Source of the DNA: Muribaculaceae bacterium
GTDB taxonomy: Bacteria > Bacteroidota > Bacteroidia > Bacteroidales > Muribaculaceae
Length of the DNA: 64,000 bases
NCBI GenBank assembly: GCA_029060725.1
Contig: JAIDTL010000104.1
Span: forward strand, 1 to 64,000
Reading direction: 5' to 3'
Under the pieces are notes generated by a model. The model ran no database searches. It saw nothing but the letters and a program-made list of their open reading frames with translations, and was not told where the DNA came from. Positions 16,387-24,247 of the stretch are shown in pieces (position 1 is the first letter of the stretch; every line of letters begins with the position of its first letter). Position numbers and translations under genes: made by a program.

Positions 16387-17895
16387 ATGAAAGATATATT
16401 AATCGATAAAGCAAGAGGATGCCTGATAGGAGGCGCGGCCGGCGACGCCCTTGGCTATGCCGTGGAATTCTCATCTCTCAACAGCATAATCACAAAATAC
16501 GGCAAGTCCGGCATCTCAAATTTCACTCTTGATTCAACCGGAATAGCACGTTTCTCAGACGACACTCAGATGACTCTTTTCACCGCTGAAGGACTCCTTT
16601 CAGCATACGCAGAAGAGCATGACCCATCGCCTGAGATAATTCTCAAACATATAGAAGAAGCCTATCTCGCATGGTTTGCAACCCAGACTGCCTTTCAGCT
16701 TCCTCTTCCTACATCGTGGCTTTCCCACGTCAGAGATCTATGGGCTCGTCGCGCACCTGGCAATACATGCCTGACTGCTCTTTCTGCTCTTCAAAACGGC
16801 AAACCGGTGCATAATGACTCAAAAGGGTGCGGATCTGTGATGAGAATAGCTCCTATAGGTATCTATTATGGAGCACATTCCGAACAATGCATTATTAATC
16901 TTTGTGGCAAAGTGGCTGCCGACACTGCGCTTATCACTCACCGTCACGACTTGAGCACGCTTTCTTCTGTATTTGTTGCCCTTGTCATTTTCGAATGTAT
17001 GAGAACACACCTCATTGAACGCCTCACATTTCGCTCTATTATATCGCGAGCCTTAAACAAGACCCTTGAGATTGTCAAAGATAGTAAGGATACGGAGAAG
17101 TTTGTAGCTATTATCCAGAAATCCCTTGACCTTGCAAATTCATCTTTGACCGACTGTGATGCTATCGCCAAACTTGGTGAAGGATGGGTAGCGGAGGAGA
17201 CTGTTGCGATTGCTATCTTCTGCGTGATGCGCCATATTCGTGATTTTGAGGGTTGTATTGTGGCTTCAGTAAATCATGATGGCGACAGTGATTCTACCGG
17301 AGCTGTGGCAGGAAATATAATCGGTGCTATCCTTGGATATACGGGTATTCCGGAAAAATATAGAACCAACCTTGAGCTACATGACTTGATACTCTCAGTT
17401 GCCGACGACCTCGTTGGAGCGTCAACTGAGACGCAAATGCTTGAACGCTACGCCAGCCATCATCCCTACGGAATTGAAGAAAGCCTGAAATTCATTAGTG
17501 GAATGAAGTTTACTCCTGAGAATATTACCGAGCTTGGAGAAGACGACATCTTCGTATTCGGAAGCAATCTTGCCGGCAACCATGCAGGAGGAGCTGCGCG
17601 AATTGCAAGGCAAAAATTCGGAGCTATTCAAGGTCAAGGTGTCGGACTCCAGGGCCAATCCTATGCTATCCCTACTATGCAAGGAGGAGTAGAGACTATA
17701 AAACCATACGTCGACGACTTCATCGAGTTTGCAAGCAATTGCGATCAGAACACTTTCTATGTCACACGCATCGGATGTGGCATCGCAGGCTTCAAAGATG
17801 AAGAAATTGCTCCCCTCTTCAAAGACGCACTAAAGCTCTACAATGTCCGCCTCCCCGAATCCTTCGTACGCATTCTACTTAACTCAAGTTTTTGA
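16387..17895 (+). CDS. ADP-ribosylglycohydrolase fused to a macro-like (A1S_2505-type) domain
   Basis: 502 residues with two modules. Residues about 1-365 are an ADP-ribosylglycohydrolase of the DraG/ARH type: GGAAGDALGYAVEF, the metal-site motif FSDDTQMTLFTAEGLL, and a second metal motif DGDSDSTGAVAGNIIGA. Such enzymes remove ADP-ribose from proteins or cleave O-acetyl-ADP-ribose. Residues about 388-500 (DDIFVFGSNLAGNHAGGAA and FYVTRIGCGIAGFKDEEI) resemble a phage-associated, macro-like domain that may bind or process ADP-ribose. The fusion suggests a two-step handling of ADP-ribosylated targets or NAD-derived signals. A second, single-domain family member lies at 43896-44693. Confidence 0.9.
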   Translation: MKDILIDKARGCLIGGAAGDALGYAVEFSSLNSIITKYGKSGISNFTLDSTGIARFSDDTQMTLFTAEGLLSAYAEEHDPSPEIILKHIEEAYLAWFATQTAFQLPLPTSWLSHVRDLWARRAPGNTCLTALSALQNGKPVHNDSKGCGSVMRIAPIGIYYGAHSEQCIINLCGKVAADTALITHRHDLSTLSSVFVALVIFECMRTHLIERLTFRSIISRALNKTLEIVKDSKDTEKFVAIIQKSLDLANSSLTDCDAIAKLGEGWVAEETVAIAIFCVMRHIRDFEGCIVASVNHDGDSDSTGAVAGNIIGAILGYTGIPEKYRTNLELHDLILSVADDLVGASTETQMLERYASHHPYGIEESLKFISGMKFTPENITELGEDDIFVFGSNLAGNHAGGAARIARQKFGAIQGQGVGLQGQSYAIPTMQGGVETIKPYVDDFIEFASNCDQNTFYVTRIGCGIAGFKDEEIAPLFKDALKLYNVRLPESFVRILLNSSF

Positions 17896-17916
17896 TTAAG
17901 CAAACAACGCAATAAA

Positions 17917-18015
17917 GCATGCTCCGCATGCGCCCCCGAGTCAAACAGAGTAGTTAGCACTCTCCGAGTGCGTCCCCGCGGGTCAAGCCAACGTAATAAA
18001 GCATGCTCCGCATGC
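17917..18015. repeat. TCC-loop hairpins in order B-A-B
   Basis: GCATGC-TCC-GCATGC (17917-17931), GCACTC-TCC-GAGTGC (17958-17972) and GCATGC-TCC-GCATGC again (18001-18015), spaced 41 and 43 bp. They belong to the family described at 25406-25770. The rest of the 241-bp gap is AT-rich. Confidence 0.9.
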
Positions 18016-18136
18016 GCCCCACCAAGGATGTTAAAATATTCTAAAAGCAAAATTCATCCTTAAACCATTCTTTTCTCAAAGAGTCAAAAAATCGTAAACA
18101 ATAAAAAACAGTTATAAACTTTAACACCAAAAAACG

Positions 18137-18739
18137 ATGAAGAAACTTCTCATGACTCTCACACTCGCCATGGCGGCGATGATAGCTATACCAACTGCTG
18201 CAAACGCACAGGATAACAAATCATCTCAAGCAAAAGAATGCTGCAAGGATAAGAAGGATTGCAAGGATGAAAATTGCCAGAATGCAGATTGCAAGAATGC
18301 GGATTGCAAGAAAGAAGGTGTCAAACATTCTATGAAAAAGGGCAAAGGCAAAAAAGCCATGAGAGCCAAGTCCGGACAAGCAATGCGCGCCGACGGCAGA
18401 AAGATGAAAGCTCATAAAGAAGGCCGCATGCATAAAGGGATGCGTCGCGCTGGCGGTGAAAACCCGATGTTCAAAGGAATCACACTTTCAGATGAGCAAA
18501 AAACCAAAATGAAAGCTCTTAGGGAGAAGAACATGGCTGCTGAAAAGAAAACGAAAGCCGACATGAAAGCCAAGAGCAAAGAAGAGATGCAGAAACTCCG
18601 TGCCGACTTCGACAAAGAAGTGGAGAAAATCCTCGACAAAGACCAGCTCAAGCAATTTAAAGCCAACAAAGCTGAAATGGAAGCACGCCGCGCTGCCAAG
18701 CAGGATAAACTGCCTAAGATTGAAAAGAAAGACAAATAA
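18137..18739 (+). CDS. Secreted Cys-rich, Lys/Met-rich protein with Spy/CpxP (LTXXQ)-like C-terminus
   Basis: 200 residues. Signal peptide to about residue 25 (IPTAANAQDN). The mature N-terminus carries seven cysteines in a degenerate repeat, ECCKDKKDCKDENCQNADCK and onward, then a Lys/Met/His-rich linker, then a helical domain (about 115-185, GITLSDEQKTKMKALREKNM) that resembles the LTXXQ/DUF4890 domain of Spy-type periplasmic chaperones. Metal binding through the Cys and Met/His residues is plausible. Periplasmic, monocistronic, with a strong terminator after it. Confidence 0.8.
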   Translation: MKKLLMTLTLAMAAMIAIPTAANAQDNKSSQAKECCKDKKDCKDENCQNADCKNADCKKEGVKHSMKKGKGKKAMRAKSGQAMRADGRKMKAHKEGRMHKGMRRAGGENPMFKGITLSDEQKTKMKALREKNMAAEKKTKADMKAKSKEEMQKLRADFDKEVEKILDKDQLKQFKANKAEMEARRAAKQDKLPKIEKKDK

Positions 18740-18763
18740 TAAAACCCGCTTTACAAAAACGGA

Positions 18764-18801
18764 AAACGGCTAATCCCCGAGGGGATAAAGCCGTTTCTTT
18801 T
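18764..18801 (+). terminator. Strong two-part hairpin terminator
   Basis: AAACGGCT (18764-18771) pairs with AGCCGTTT (18789-18796), with an inner ATCCCC/GGGGAT stem, then T-rich sequence to 18801. Confidence 0.85.
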
Positions 18802-18882
18802 ATTAGCCCTATTAGACTAATCAGCCCAATTAGACCAATTAGACTAATCAGCCCAATTAGACTAATCATCCCAATCAGCCCA
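18802..18882. repeat. Nine tandem 9-bp units
   Basis: Nine consecutive 9-mers alternate between forms such as ATTAGACTA and ATCAGCCCA without any insertion or deletion. The tract ends two bases before the stop of the DUF3037 gene. Confidence 0.9.
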
Positions 18883-18884
18883 AC

Positions 18885-19268
18885 TTATAGCACCAACTCC
18901 TCAAATAGCCGAGAAAAAGTGGCATCAAGATCTTCACAAACCCCTGGATGAGGTCGGGAAGTCTGAATCACACTGCTCTTTACTGCCGATATCCATCTAA
19001 ATCGCTCCTCAACCGGATATTGCGCCACGGGACCTGCTCCTCTGCCTCCTTCAGCAATGTCGACGAAAGCCTGCAACTGACGCGAAAGAATTTCTTTATC
19101 CGTATCAGGACATAGAGCACAAAGTTTTCCTTCAGGAATACTGATACCTACCTTTATCCATCGACGCCTTTTGCACATCATTGCCAAACCGACATTGATG
19201 AATTCCTCTCTCTCTACTCGAGGCACATATCGCACCACAGCATATTCATATTTGTTTAGCTCTTGCAT
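18885..19268 (-). CDS. DUF3037 protein
   Basis: 127 residues starting MQELNKYEYAVVRYVPRVER, the DUF3037 hallmark, followed by EEFINVGLAMMC. Function unknown. The start lies inside the 3' end of the HipA-like gene (23-bp overlap), so the two are translated from one message. The DUF3037/HipA-like pairing recurs in many bacteria, which suggests a kinase with its partner or antitoxin-like subunit, but this is not shown for this pair. Confidence 0.9.
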   Translation of the reverse strand: MQELNKYEYAVVRYVPRVEREEFINVGLAMMCKRRRWIKVGISIPEGKLCALCPDTDKEILSRQLQAFVDIAEGGRGAGPVAQYPVEERFRWISAVKSSVIQTSRPHPGVCEDLDATFSRLFEELVL

Positions 19269-20028
19269 CTTCCACAGCTTTTACTATGTCCACTTCCTGA
19301 AGTCTCTTCATCAGAAACTTTCTATATACCTCTCGCCTCTCTTCCCCTTCTTCTTCCGAAGCCTCATCCCAGCGAAGCCAATCGGAAGGGATTGCATCCA
19401 CTATTTCCGATATCTTTTCCAAAGTAATCTTCTGACGCATAAAAGAATCTGCCTCCTTCATTCGGGTCGCTTTATGAAGAAGAGCATGATCTTTAATATA
19501 TGGGAATGTAGTAAGAGCACTCTTTTCCCAGTCGCTCCATGCATGATGGAAATAGAACGCGGCTCCGTGGTCTATGAGCCAGGTCTCCGCATGCCATACA
19601 AGCATATTGGTGTTCTTGACAGTCCTGTCTACATTGGTGATAAAAGTGTCAAGCCATACTATCTTTGATGCAAGCAATTCATCTACGGGGTTTACGTATG
19701 GATCAAGCGTCATTGCGCCCTGAAGATAATGCACTCCAAGATTAAGACCTTGACTCCATTTAAGCAAATCTTGTATCTCCTCATCTCCCTCTGCTTGACC
19801 AAAATATTCATCGAGGTTCAAAAATACTTGCTCCGGTACAAGCAGTCCCGCGGCTCGGGCTATTTCACCGCCCATGAAGTCAGCGATGAGTGCTTTCTCC
19901 CGATGTCCGGCGCCACGAAATTTGACCACATACTTAAATCCATCATCAGCTTCTGCGAGTGCCGGGAGCGACCCTCCCTCACGAAGCGGAATAATATACC
20001 TTGTAAGATTTTGATTCCTTATTTCCAT
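19246..20028 (-). CDS. HipA-like kinase (HipA_2 family)
   Basis: 260 residues, shorter than classic HipA (about 440) and without its N-terminal HipB-contact domain. Seen: a nucleotide-binding lysine region DGFKYVVKFRGAG, a catalytic-loop region LDTFITNVDRTVKNTNMLVW with Asp and Asn residues placed as in HipA-type kinases, and the metal-site WLIDHGAAFYF. Probably a Ser/Thr kinase of unknown target. It is first in a two-gene unit with DUF3037. No HipB-type antitoxin is nearby, so it should not be called a proven toxin. Confidence 0.88.
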   Translation of the reverse strand: MEIRNQNLTRYIIPLREGGSLPALAEADDGFKYVVKFRGAGHREKALIADFMGGEIARAAGLLVPEQVFLNLDEYFGQAEGDEEIQDLLKWSQGLNLGVHYLQGAMTLDPYVNPVDELLASKIVWLDTFITNVDRTVKNTNMLVWHAETWLIDHGAAFYFHHAWSDWEKSALTTFPYIKDHALLHKATRMKEADSFMRQKITLEKISEIVDAIPSDWLRWDEASEEEGEERREVYRKFLMKRLQEVDIVKAVEDARAKQI

Positions 20029-20115
20029 TTAATTTCCTTTCAGGTTTGTTTGATCCTGTCTATTAATCATAACCTTCCCATGACATCAGTTGTTCAATTT
20101 AACCCTTGACTTACG

Positions 20116-20147
20116 TTTGCGTAAGTTGAATTTTATTACTAATTTTG
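20116..20147 (+). promoter_or_regulatory. Promoter of folA
   Basis: TTTG (20116-20119), 20 bp, TAATTTTG (20140-20147). Its position rules out the longer reading frame start at 20090. Confidence 0.85.
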
Positions 20148-20173
20148 CACTCTATCAAAAAAAATATTCAATA

Positions 20174-20689
20174 ATGAAAAATTCTAAACATCAAATATGT
20201 GCAATTGTCGCTATGGGCGATGATTTTGAAATCGGCTTCAACGGAGATTTGATTTGGCACATCAAAGAAGACCTCAAAAGATTTAAGAGTCTGACTATGG
20301 GCCATCCTATCATCATGGGGCGTAAGACCCGAGAATCTCTTCCGAAAGCCCTCCCCGGACGCACAAACATTGTGATCACTCGCAACCCGGATTATTCTTC
20401 GTCAGACTCCCTGATAGCCCATTCCCTCGACGAAGCCATCGAAATGGCAAAAAAGGCTGAAGGCTCTGATAAGATTTTTATCATAGGAGGTGGTCAAATC
20501 TACGAAGAAGCATTCCCATTGCTCGATTCTCTGGAAATCACTCACGTTTACGATTCTCCATACGACGTAGATACATTTTTCCCTGAAGTGAAAATGGACG
20601 ACTGGGAACTGACCGCAAAGACTGATATGTTTGAAACTCCTGACGGCTTGAGATACGATTTCGAATCCTTCAACCGTATAATTAAATAG
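20174..20689 (+). CDS. folA: Dihydrofolate reductase
   Basis: Reduces dihydrofolate to tetrahydrofolate with NADPH. 171 residues, normal length. Conserved parts: ICAIVAMGDDFEIGFNGDLI (substrate entrance), DLKRFKSLTMGHPIIMGRKT (NADPH loop), RTNIVITRN, and IFIIGGGQIYEEAFP. The start at 20174 is chosen because the promoter lies between 20090 and it and because residues upstream have no family match. thyA, the usual neighbour, is not in the window. Confidence 0.95.
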   Translation: MKNSKHQICAIVAMGDDFEIGFNGDLIWHIKEDLKRFKSLTMGHPIIMGRKTRESLPKALPGRTNIVITRNPDYSSSDSLIAHSLDEAIEMAKKAEGSDKIFIIGGGQIYEEAFPLLDSLEITHVYDSPYDVDTFFPEVKMDDWELTAKTDMFETPDGLRYDFESFNRIIK

Positions 20690-20727
20690 TATTCAGTTTT
20701 AGTTTCAATTTTTAAGTCTCATTTTTT

Positions 20728-20925
20728 GAATTTGGATTTAAGAATTTGACATATCCACTCAGATTTAAATTTAAGAATTTGACTTAGCAGCTCGAATTTG
20801 GATTTAAGAATCTGACTTAGCAGCTCGAATTTGGATTTAAGAATCTGACTTAGCAGCTCGGATTTGGATTTAAGAATCTGACTTAGCAGCTCGAATTTGT
20901 ATTTAAGAATCTGACTTAGCAGCTC
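20728..20925. repeat. Six tandem 33-bp repeats
   Basis: Units begin at 20728, 20761, 20794, 20827, 20860 and 20893, all exactly 33 bp. The consensus starts GAATTTGGATTTAAGAATCT and ends GACTTAGCAGCTC. The last unit runs straight into the CAGCTC-GGA-GAGCTG hairpin of the following module. This fills half of the 412-bp gap between folA and the TonB-receptor gene. Confidence 0.95.
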
Positions 20926-21014
20926 GGAGAGCTGCCATTATGCCAAAACCCCGGACTTCAGTCCGGGGCATCCTGACATAAGCTCAGTAGCCTCGGAGAG
21001 GCGCTTTATGATAT
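20920..21014. repeat. Composite hairpin module, copy 2
   Basis: CAGCTC-GGA-GAGCTG (20920-20934), CCCCGGAC-TTCA-GTCCGGGG (20949-20968), GCCTC-GGA-GAGGC (20990-21002) followed by GCTTTATGATAT. Spacings match copy 1 within one base. Confidence 0.9.
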
Positions 21015-21050
21015 TGTCTTGATTATTTGTTGCGCAGCTCTCTTGCGCAA

Positions 21051-21093
21051 TTAATCGTTAATCGTTAATCGTTGATAGTTAATCGTTGATAGT
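21051..21093. repeat. Simple repeat of TTAATCG / TTGATAG units
   Basis: Tandem 7-10 bp units directly before the TonB-receptor gene, like those at 5914 and 25845. Confidence 0.75.
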
Positions 21094-21101
21094 GATAAAT
21101 C

Positions 21102-23165
21102 ATGATTAAAAAGATTGCAGGCATTCTGATTAGTTTCTTCTGTTTTATTGTTCATTTATCAGCCCAGACACCTGAAGATTCCATCCCGGAGACGACGTTG
21201 AATGAGGTGACGGTCACCGGGAACTCTGCTCGCCAGCGTATCGAGAACACTCGTATCGGTGCGGAGCGCCTTGAACTTGCACGCCTTTCACAGCTCCCGT
21301 CGTTCGGTGGAGAAAACGACATTATCAAGTCTCTGTCTCTTCTTCCCGGTGTCAGAAGCGAAGGCGACGGTGGAGGCGGTTTTGAGGTCCGTGGTGGAAG
21401 CGCTTATCAAAATCTTGTCCTTCTCGACGGAATATCCCTCTACAATCCCTCCCACGTCATGGGCATCTTCTCAACTTTCAACGACGATGCTCTTGGCAGT
21501 GCCACCCTATTCAAAGGTCCGATGCCTGCCATGTATGGCGATGCTACTTCTTCAGTACTTGAGACAACTCTAATGCCGGGCGATATGGAATCTTTCCATG
21601 CCTCAGCCACGATAGGCATACTTGCAGCCAAAATCAAGGCTGAAGGTCCTATAGTCAAAGATAAACTCTCTTTTGCTGTCACTGCACGACGCTCCTACGT
21701 AGATGCTTTTCTGAAGATGGTGCCAAAATATAGAAGCACCATCATGAATTTTTACGACATCACTGCAAAAATCCGTTATACTCCTCGCTCAGGGCATATA
21801 ATTGACGGTTCATTTTTCATGAGTCATGACAATATGGCAATCAGCAATCTCATGGGGCTTTATTGGGGAAATCTTGGCGCATCAATCAATTGGACTGCTA
21901 AGGCTTCAGACAAAGTGACCTTTACTACTACGGGCTCCTTCACCCATTTTGAACCTAAGATGGAGATGAATATCATGGCTCTTGATCAGGCTATGTTGAC
22001 TTATATTCACAATTATTCTCTAAATGAGAAGATGCGCTGGCAGATCTCCGAGTATCATGGCTTGGAATTTGGACTTCGCTCCTGTCTCACCGGTGTCAAG
22101 TCGGCAGAATGGCTCATCAATTCTGCAAAGGAAAAAGAGATACGCTCATTGTGGCAGAACTCTGCCTGGATTGACTATTCGGGGGCATTCTCCGAAAGAT
22201 TTTATATCACTGGTGGAGTAAGACTCGACGTGGCTTCTGTGCTCTCTCAGAATAGATTTCATGAATTTCTGTCATCGTTTGGAGTGCCTAATCAGTTTGA
22301 TAGCAAAACCTATATTGAAGTGGATCCAAGAATCAATCTCAAGTATAATATCACTGACCTTCACAACATTAAGGCTGGTGTAGGCACTTCATCACAAAAT
22401 CTTCATGCCATCCGCTCTACCACCACATCCTTTCCTTTCGACCGTTATGCCCTTACATCTGCCATTGTACATCCGGAAACTGCCATTCACTATGCCATAG
22501 GATATGCCGGAATGACTGAGAATGGCGACTACGACTGGTCGGCTGAGACATATTATAGGGATATCCATAACGTATACGACTACAAGGATGGGAAGACTTC
22601 TTTTTCTGATATCGCTCTCGAAAGCATCATCTTAGGTGGCAAAGGAAGAAGCTATGGGGCTGAATTTATGCTGCGTAAGAATTCAGGGCGGTTGACAGGT
22701 TGGATAGCTTACACGATTTCACATACTCAGACTAAGATACCGGGTATCAACGATGGTCAGTGGTATAATGCCTCAAATGACAGAAGGCACGACCTTGCCG
22801 TCACTGCCATCTTCAAACTTACTGACAGATGGAACCTTTCAGGCTCTTGGATTTTCCTTTCCGGTCAACCACTTACTGCCCCTGACGTGAAATATGAAGT
22901 AGCCGGAGAGACATGTTATTATTATTCAAGCCGAAACTCATATAAGGCCCCTCCTACTCATAGACTCGACCTCTCCGCTACATATACCCACGTAGGCAGA
23001 AAATTCACATACGAATGGGCTTTCGGCATCTATAATGCTTATTGTCGCTATAATCCGTATGTAGTTTATTTTCGTGACGATCCGGAGAAACCATCCGGCA
23101 CACAGGCTGTGCAGCAAGCTATGTATGGTCTTGTGCCCTCTGTCTCCTATACCCTCAAATTTTAA
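21102..23165 (+). CDS. TonB-dependent outer-membrane receptor
   Basis: 687 residues. Signal peptide to about residue 22 (IVHLSAQTPED). A plug domain follows (about 30-150: TTLNEVTVTGNSARQ, LPSFGGENDIIKSLSLLPGV, GGGGFEVRGGSAYQNLVLLD), then an outer-membrane beta-barrel that ends in an aromatic residue (VSYTLKF), as barrels do. It lacks the N-terminal carboxypeptidase-like domain of SusC proteins. The DUF4249 lipoprotein gene starts 44 bp downstream, a pairing common in Bacteroidetes, so the two probably form one uptake unit. Substrate unknown; no sigma/anti-sigma pair is adjacent. Confidence 0.92.
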   Translation: MIKKIAGILISFFCFIVHLSAQTPEDSIPETTLNEVTVTGNSARQRIENTRIGAERLELARLSQLPSFGGENDIIKSLSLLPGVRSEGDGGGGFEVRGGSAYQNLVLLDGISLYNPSHVMGIFSTFNDDALGSATLFKGPMPAMYGDATSSVLETTLMPGDMESFHASATIGILAAKIKAEGPIVKDKLSFAVTARRSYVDAFLKMVPKYRSTIMNFYDITAKIRYTPRSGHIIDGSFFMSHDNMAISNLMGLYWGNLGASINWTAKASDKVTFTTTGSFTHFEPKMEMNIMALDQAMLTYIHNYSLNEKMRWQISEYHGLEFGLRSCLTGVKSAEWLINSAKEKEIRSLWQNSAWIDYSGAFSERFYITGGVRLDVASVLSQNRFHEFLSSFGVPNQFDSKTYIEVDPRINLKYNITDLHNIKAGVGTSSQNLHAIRSTTTSFPFDRYALTSAIVHPETAIHYAIGYAGMTENGDYDWSAETYYRDIHNVYDYKDGKTSFSDIALESIILGGKGRSYGAEFMLRKNSGRLTGWIAYTISHTQTKIPGINDGQWYNASNDRRHDLAVTAIFKLTDRWNLSGSWIFLSGQPLTAPDVKYEVAGETCYYYSSRNSYKAPPTHRLDLSATYTHVGRKFTYEWAFGIYNAYCRYNPYVVYFRDDPEKPSGTQAVQQAMYGLVPSVSYTLKF

Positions 23166-23209
23166 GTAGCTGGTCAAATTAAACGTATATTATCCGCGCC
23201 GAATAGAAT

Positions 23210-24070
23210 ATGTCAACACCCATCTTCCATATATCTTTTTCGCAATCTGCATTTAAGTTGAGATCCCTTAACTTATGCTTTTTCTTTGTCATTTTCATTC
23301 TTTTATTGCCAAGCTGTGAGAAAGATCTTGATTTCAAATATCATGACATTGATCCTCTCACTGTGATCGAAGCAGAACTCACGCCGGAAGGAGCACGAGT
23401 GGCGATAACTCTCACTACTCCAATGGACGAGCCGATGGACCGTAGCCGGCTTACGGATGCAATAGTGACACTTTACGACATTACCGATGGCATCCAATTC
23501 TCACTTACAGCCAACAATCAAGGTTACTTCCGGAATCCTACTCCGGGTATCGCCGGACATGACTATAGGCTTACAGTGGAAAGAAATGGAACGATCTATG
23601 AATCGTTCACTCACATGTACCCACCCACTGAGATAGTGAGTCTTGAATTCAATTGGATCAATATGCCCTACGACCAGGTAGCCGTATTGCAGGCTCAGTA
23701 TCTTGACAATCCGGCTACCGACCAAGAATGCTATTGGGTGAAACTATATCGCAATGGTGAGATTTATTCATGGCAAGAGCAAGACGATCGTGGAGCCATC
23801 GATGGCGTAGCCACTTTCTTCACAATGACTTCAAGACGAGACACGGATGAAGAAGATGACGAAGATGTGCTTTTTGACGGTGACGTCATGACTTTCTATG
23901 TCACCCAGATCTCTAAAGAAATGCATGATTATCTCGAAGCTCTCCAGAATGACAGCAACGGACCATCCCTGTTCACCGGTCCGCGAGTACTCGGCTATTT
24001 CTTAGCCTCCTCTCCCACCTCAAGTTCCATCACCTTCCACCCCGACCAAATCCCCACTTTTGGCCAATAA
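23210..24070 (+). CDS. DUF4249 lipoprotein, partner of the TonB receptor
   Basis: 286 residues. An unusually long N-terminus precedes the hydrophobic helix and lipobox LLPSC (Cys at about residue 36), consistent with an outer-membrane lipoprotein. The mature part is beta-rich (DPLTVIEAELTPEGARVAIT, YRLTVERNGTIYESFT), typical of DUF4249. An acidic loop DTDEEDDEDVLFDGD is notable. It follows the receptor gene in the same direction and likely serves as its surface-exposed subunit. Confidence 0.88.
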   Translation: MSTPIFHISFSQSAFKLRSLNLCFFFVIFILLLPSCEKDLDFKYHDIDPLTVIEAELTPEGARVAITLTTPMDEPMDRSRLTDAIVTLYDITDGIQFSLTANNQGYFRNPTPGIAGHDYRLTVERNGTIYESFTHMYPPTEIVSLEFNWINMPYDQVAVLQAQYLDNPATDQECYWVKLYRNGEIYSWQEQDDRGAIDGVATFFTMTSRRDTDEEDDEDVLFDGDVMTFYVTQISKEMHDYLEALQNDSNGPSLFTGPRVLGYFLASSPTSSSITFHPDQIPTFGQ

Positions 24071-24189
24071 TAATAACCCGGCGTCCTCAGCCCCTCCGCT
24101 GCTCTGCGTAAACCTCAATTGCATCCTTTCTTCGCAGCCACGTAGACCTCTGCGTCCCCACCCTCCCAGCGCTCCCAGCGTGAACTGAT

Positions 24190-24220
24190 TTTGATTTATC
24201 ATAAAAATTGACTAAATTTG
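24190..24220 (+). promoter_or_regulatory. Promoter of the DUF2027-Smr gene
   Basis: TTTG (24190-24193), 19 bp, TAAATTTG (24213-24220), 27 bp ahead of the ATG. Confidence 0.8.
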
Positions 24221-24247
24221 CACCTTGAATAAAAAGCAATTGAAATC

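Noticed and set aside
20090-20173. Longer N-terminus for folA
   Set aside because: The promoter lies inside this stretch and the extra residues have no family match.
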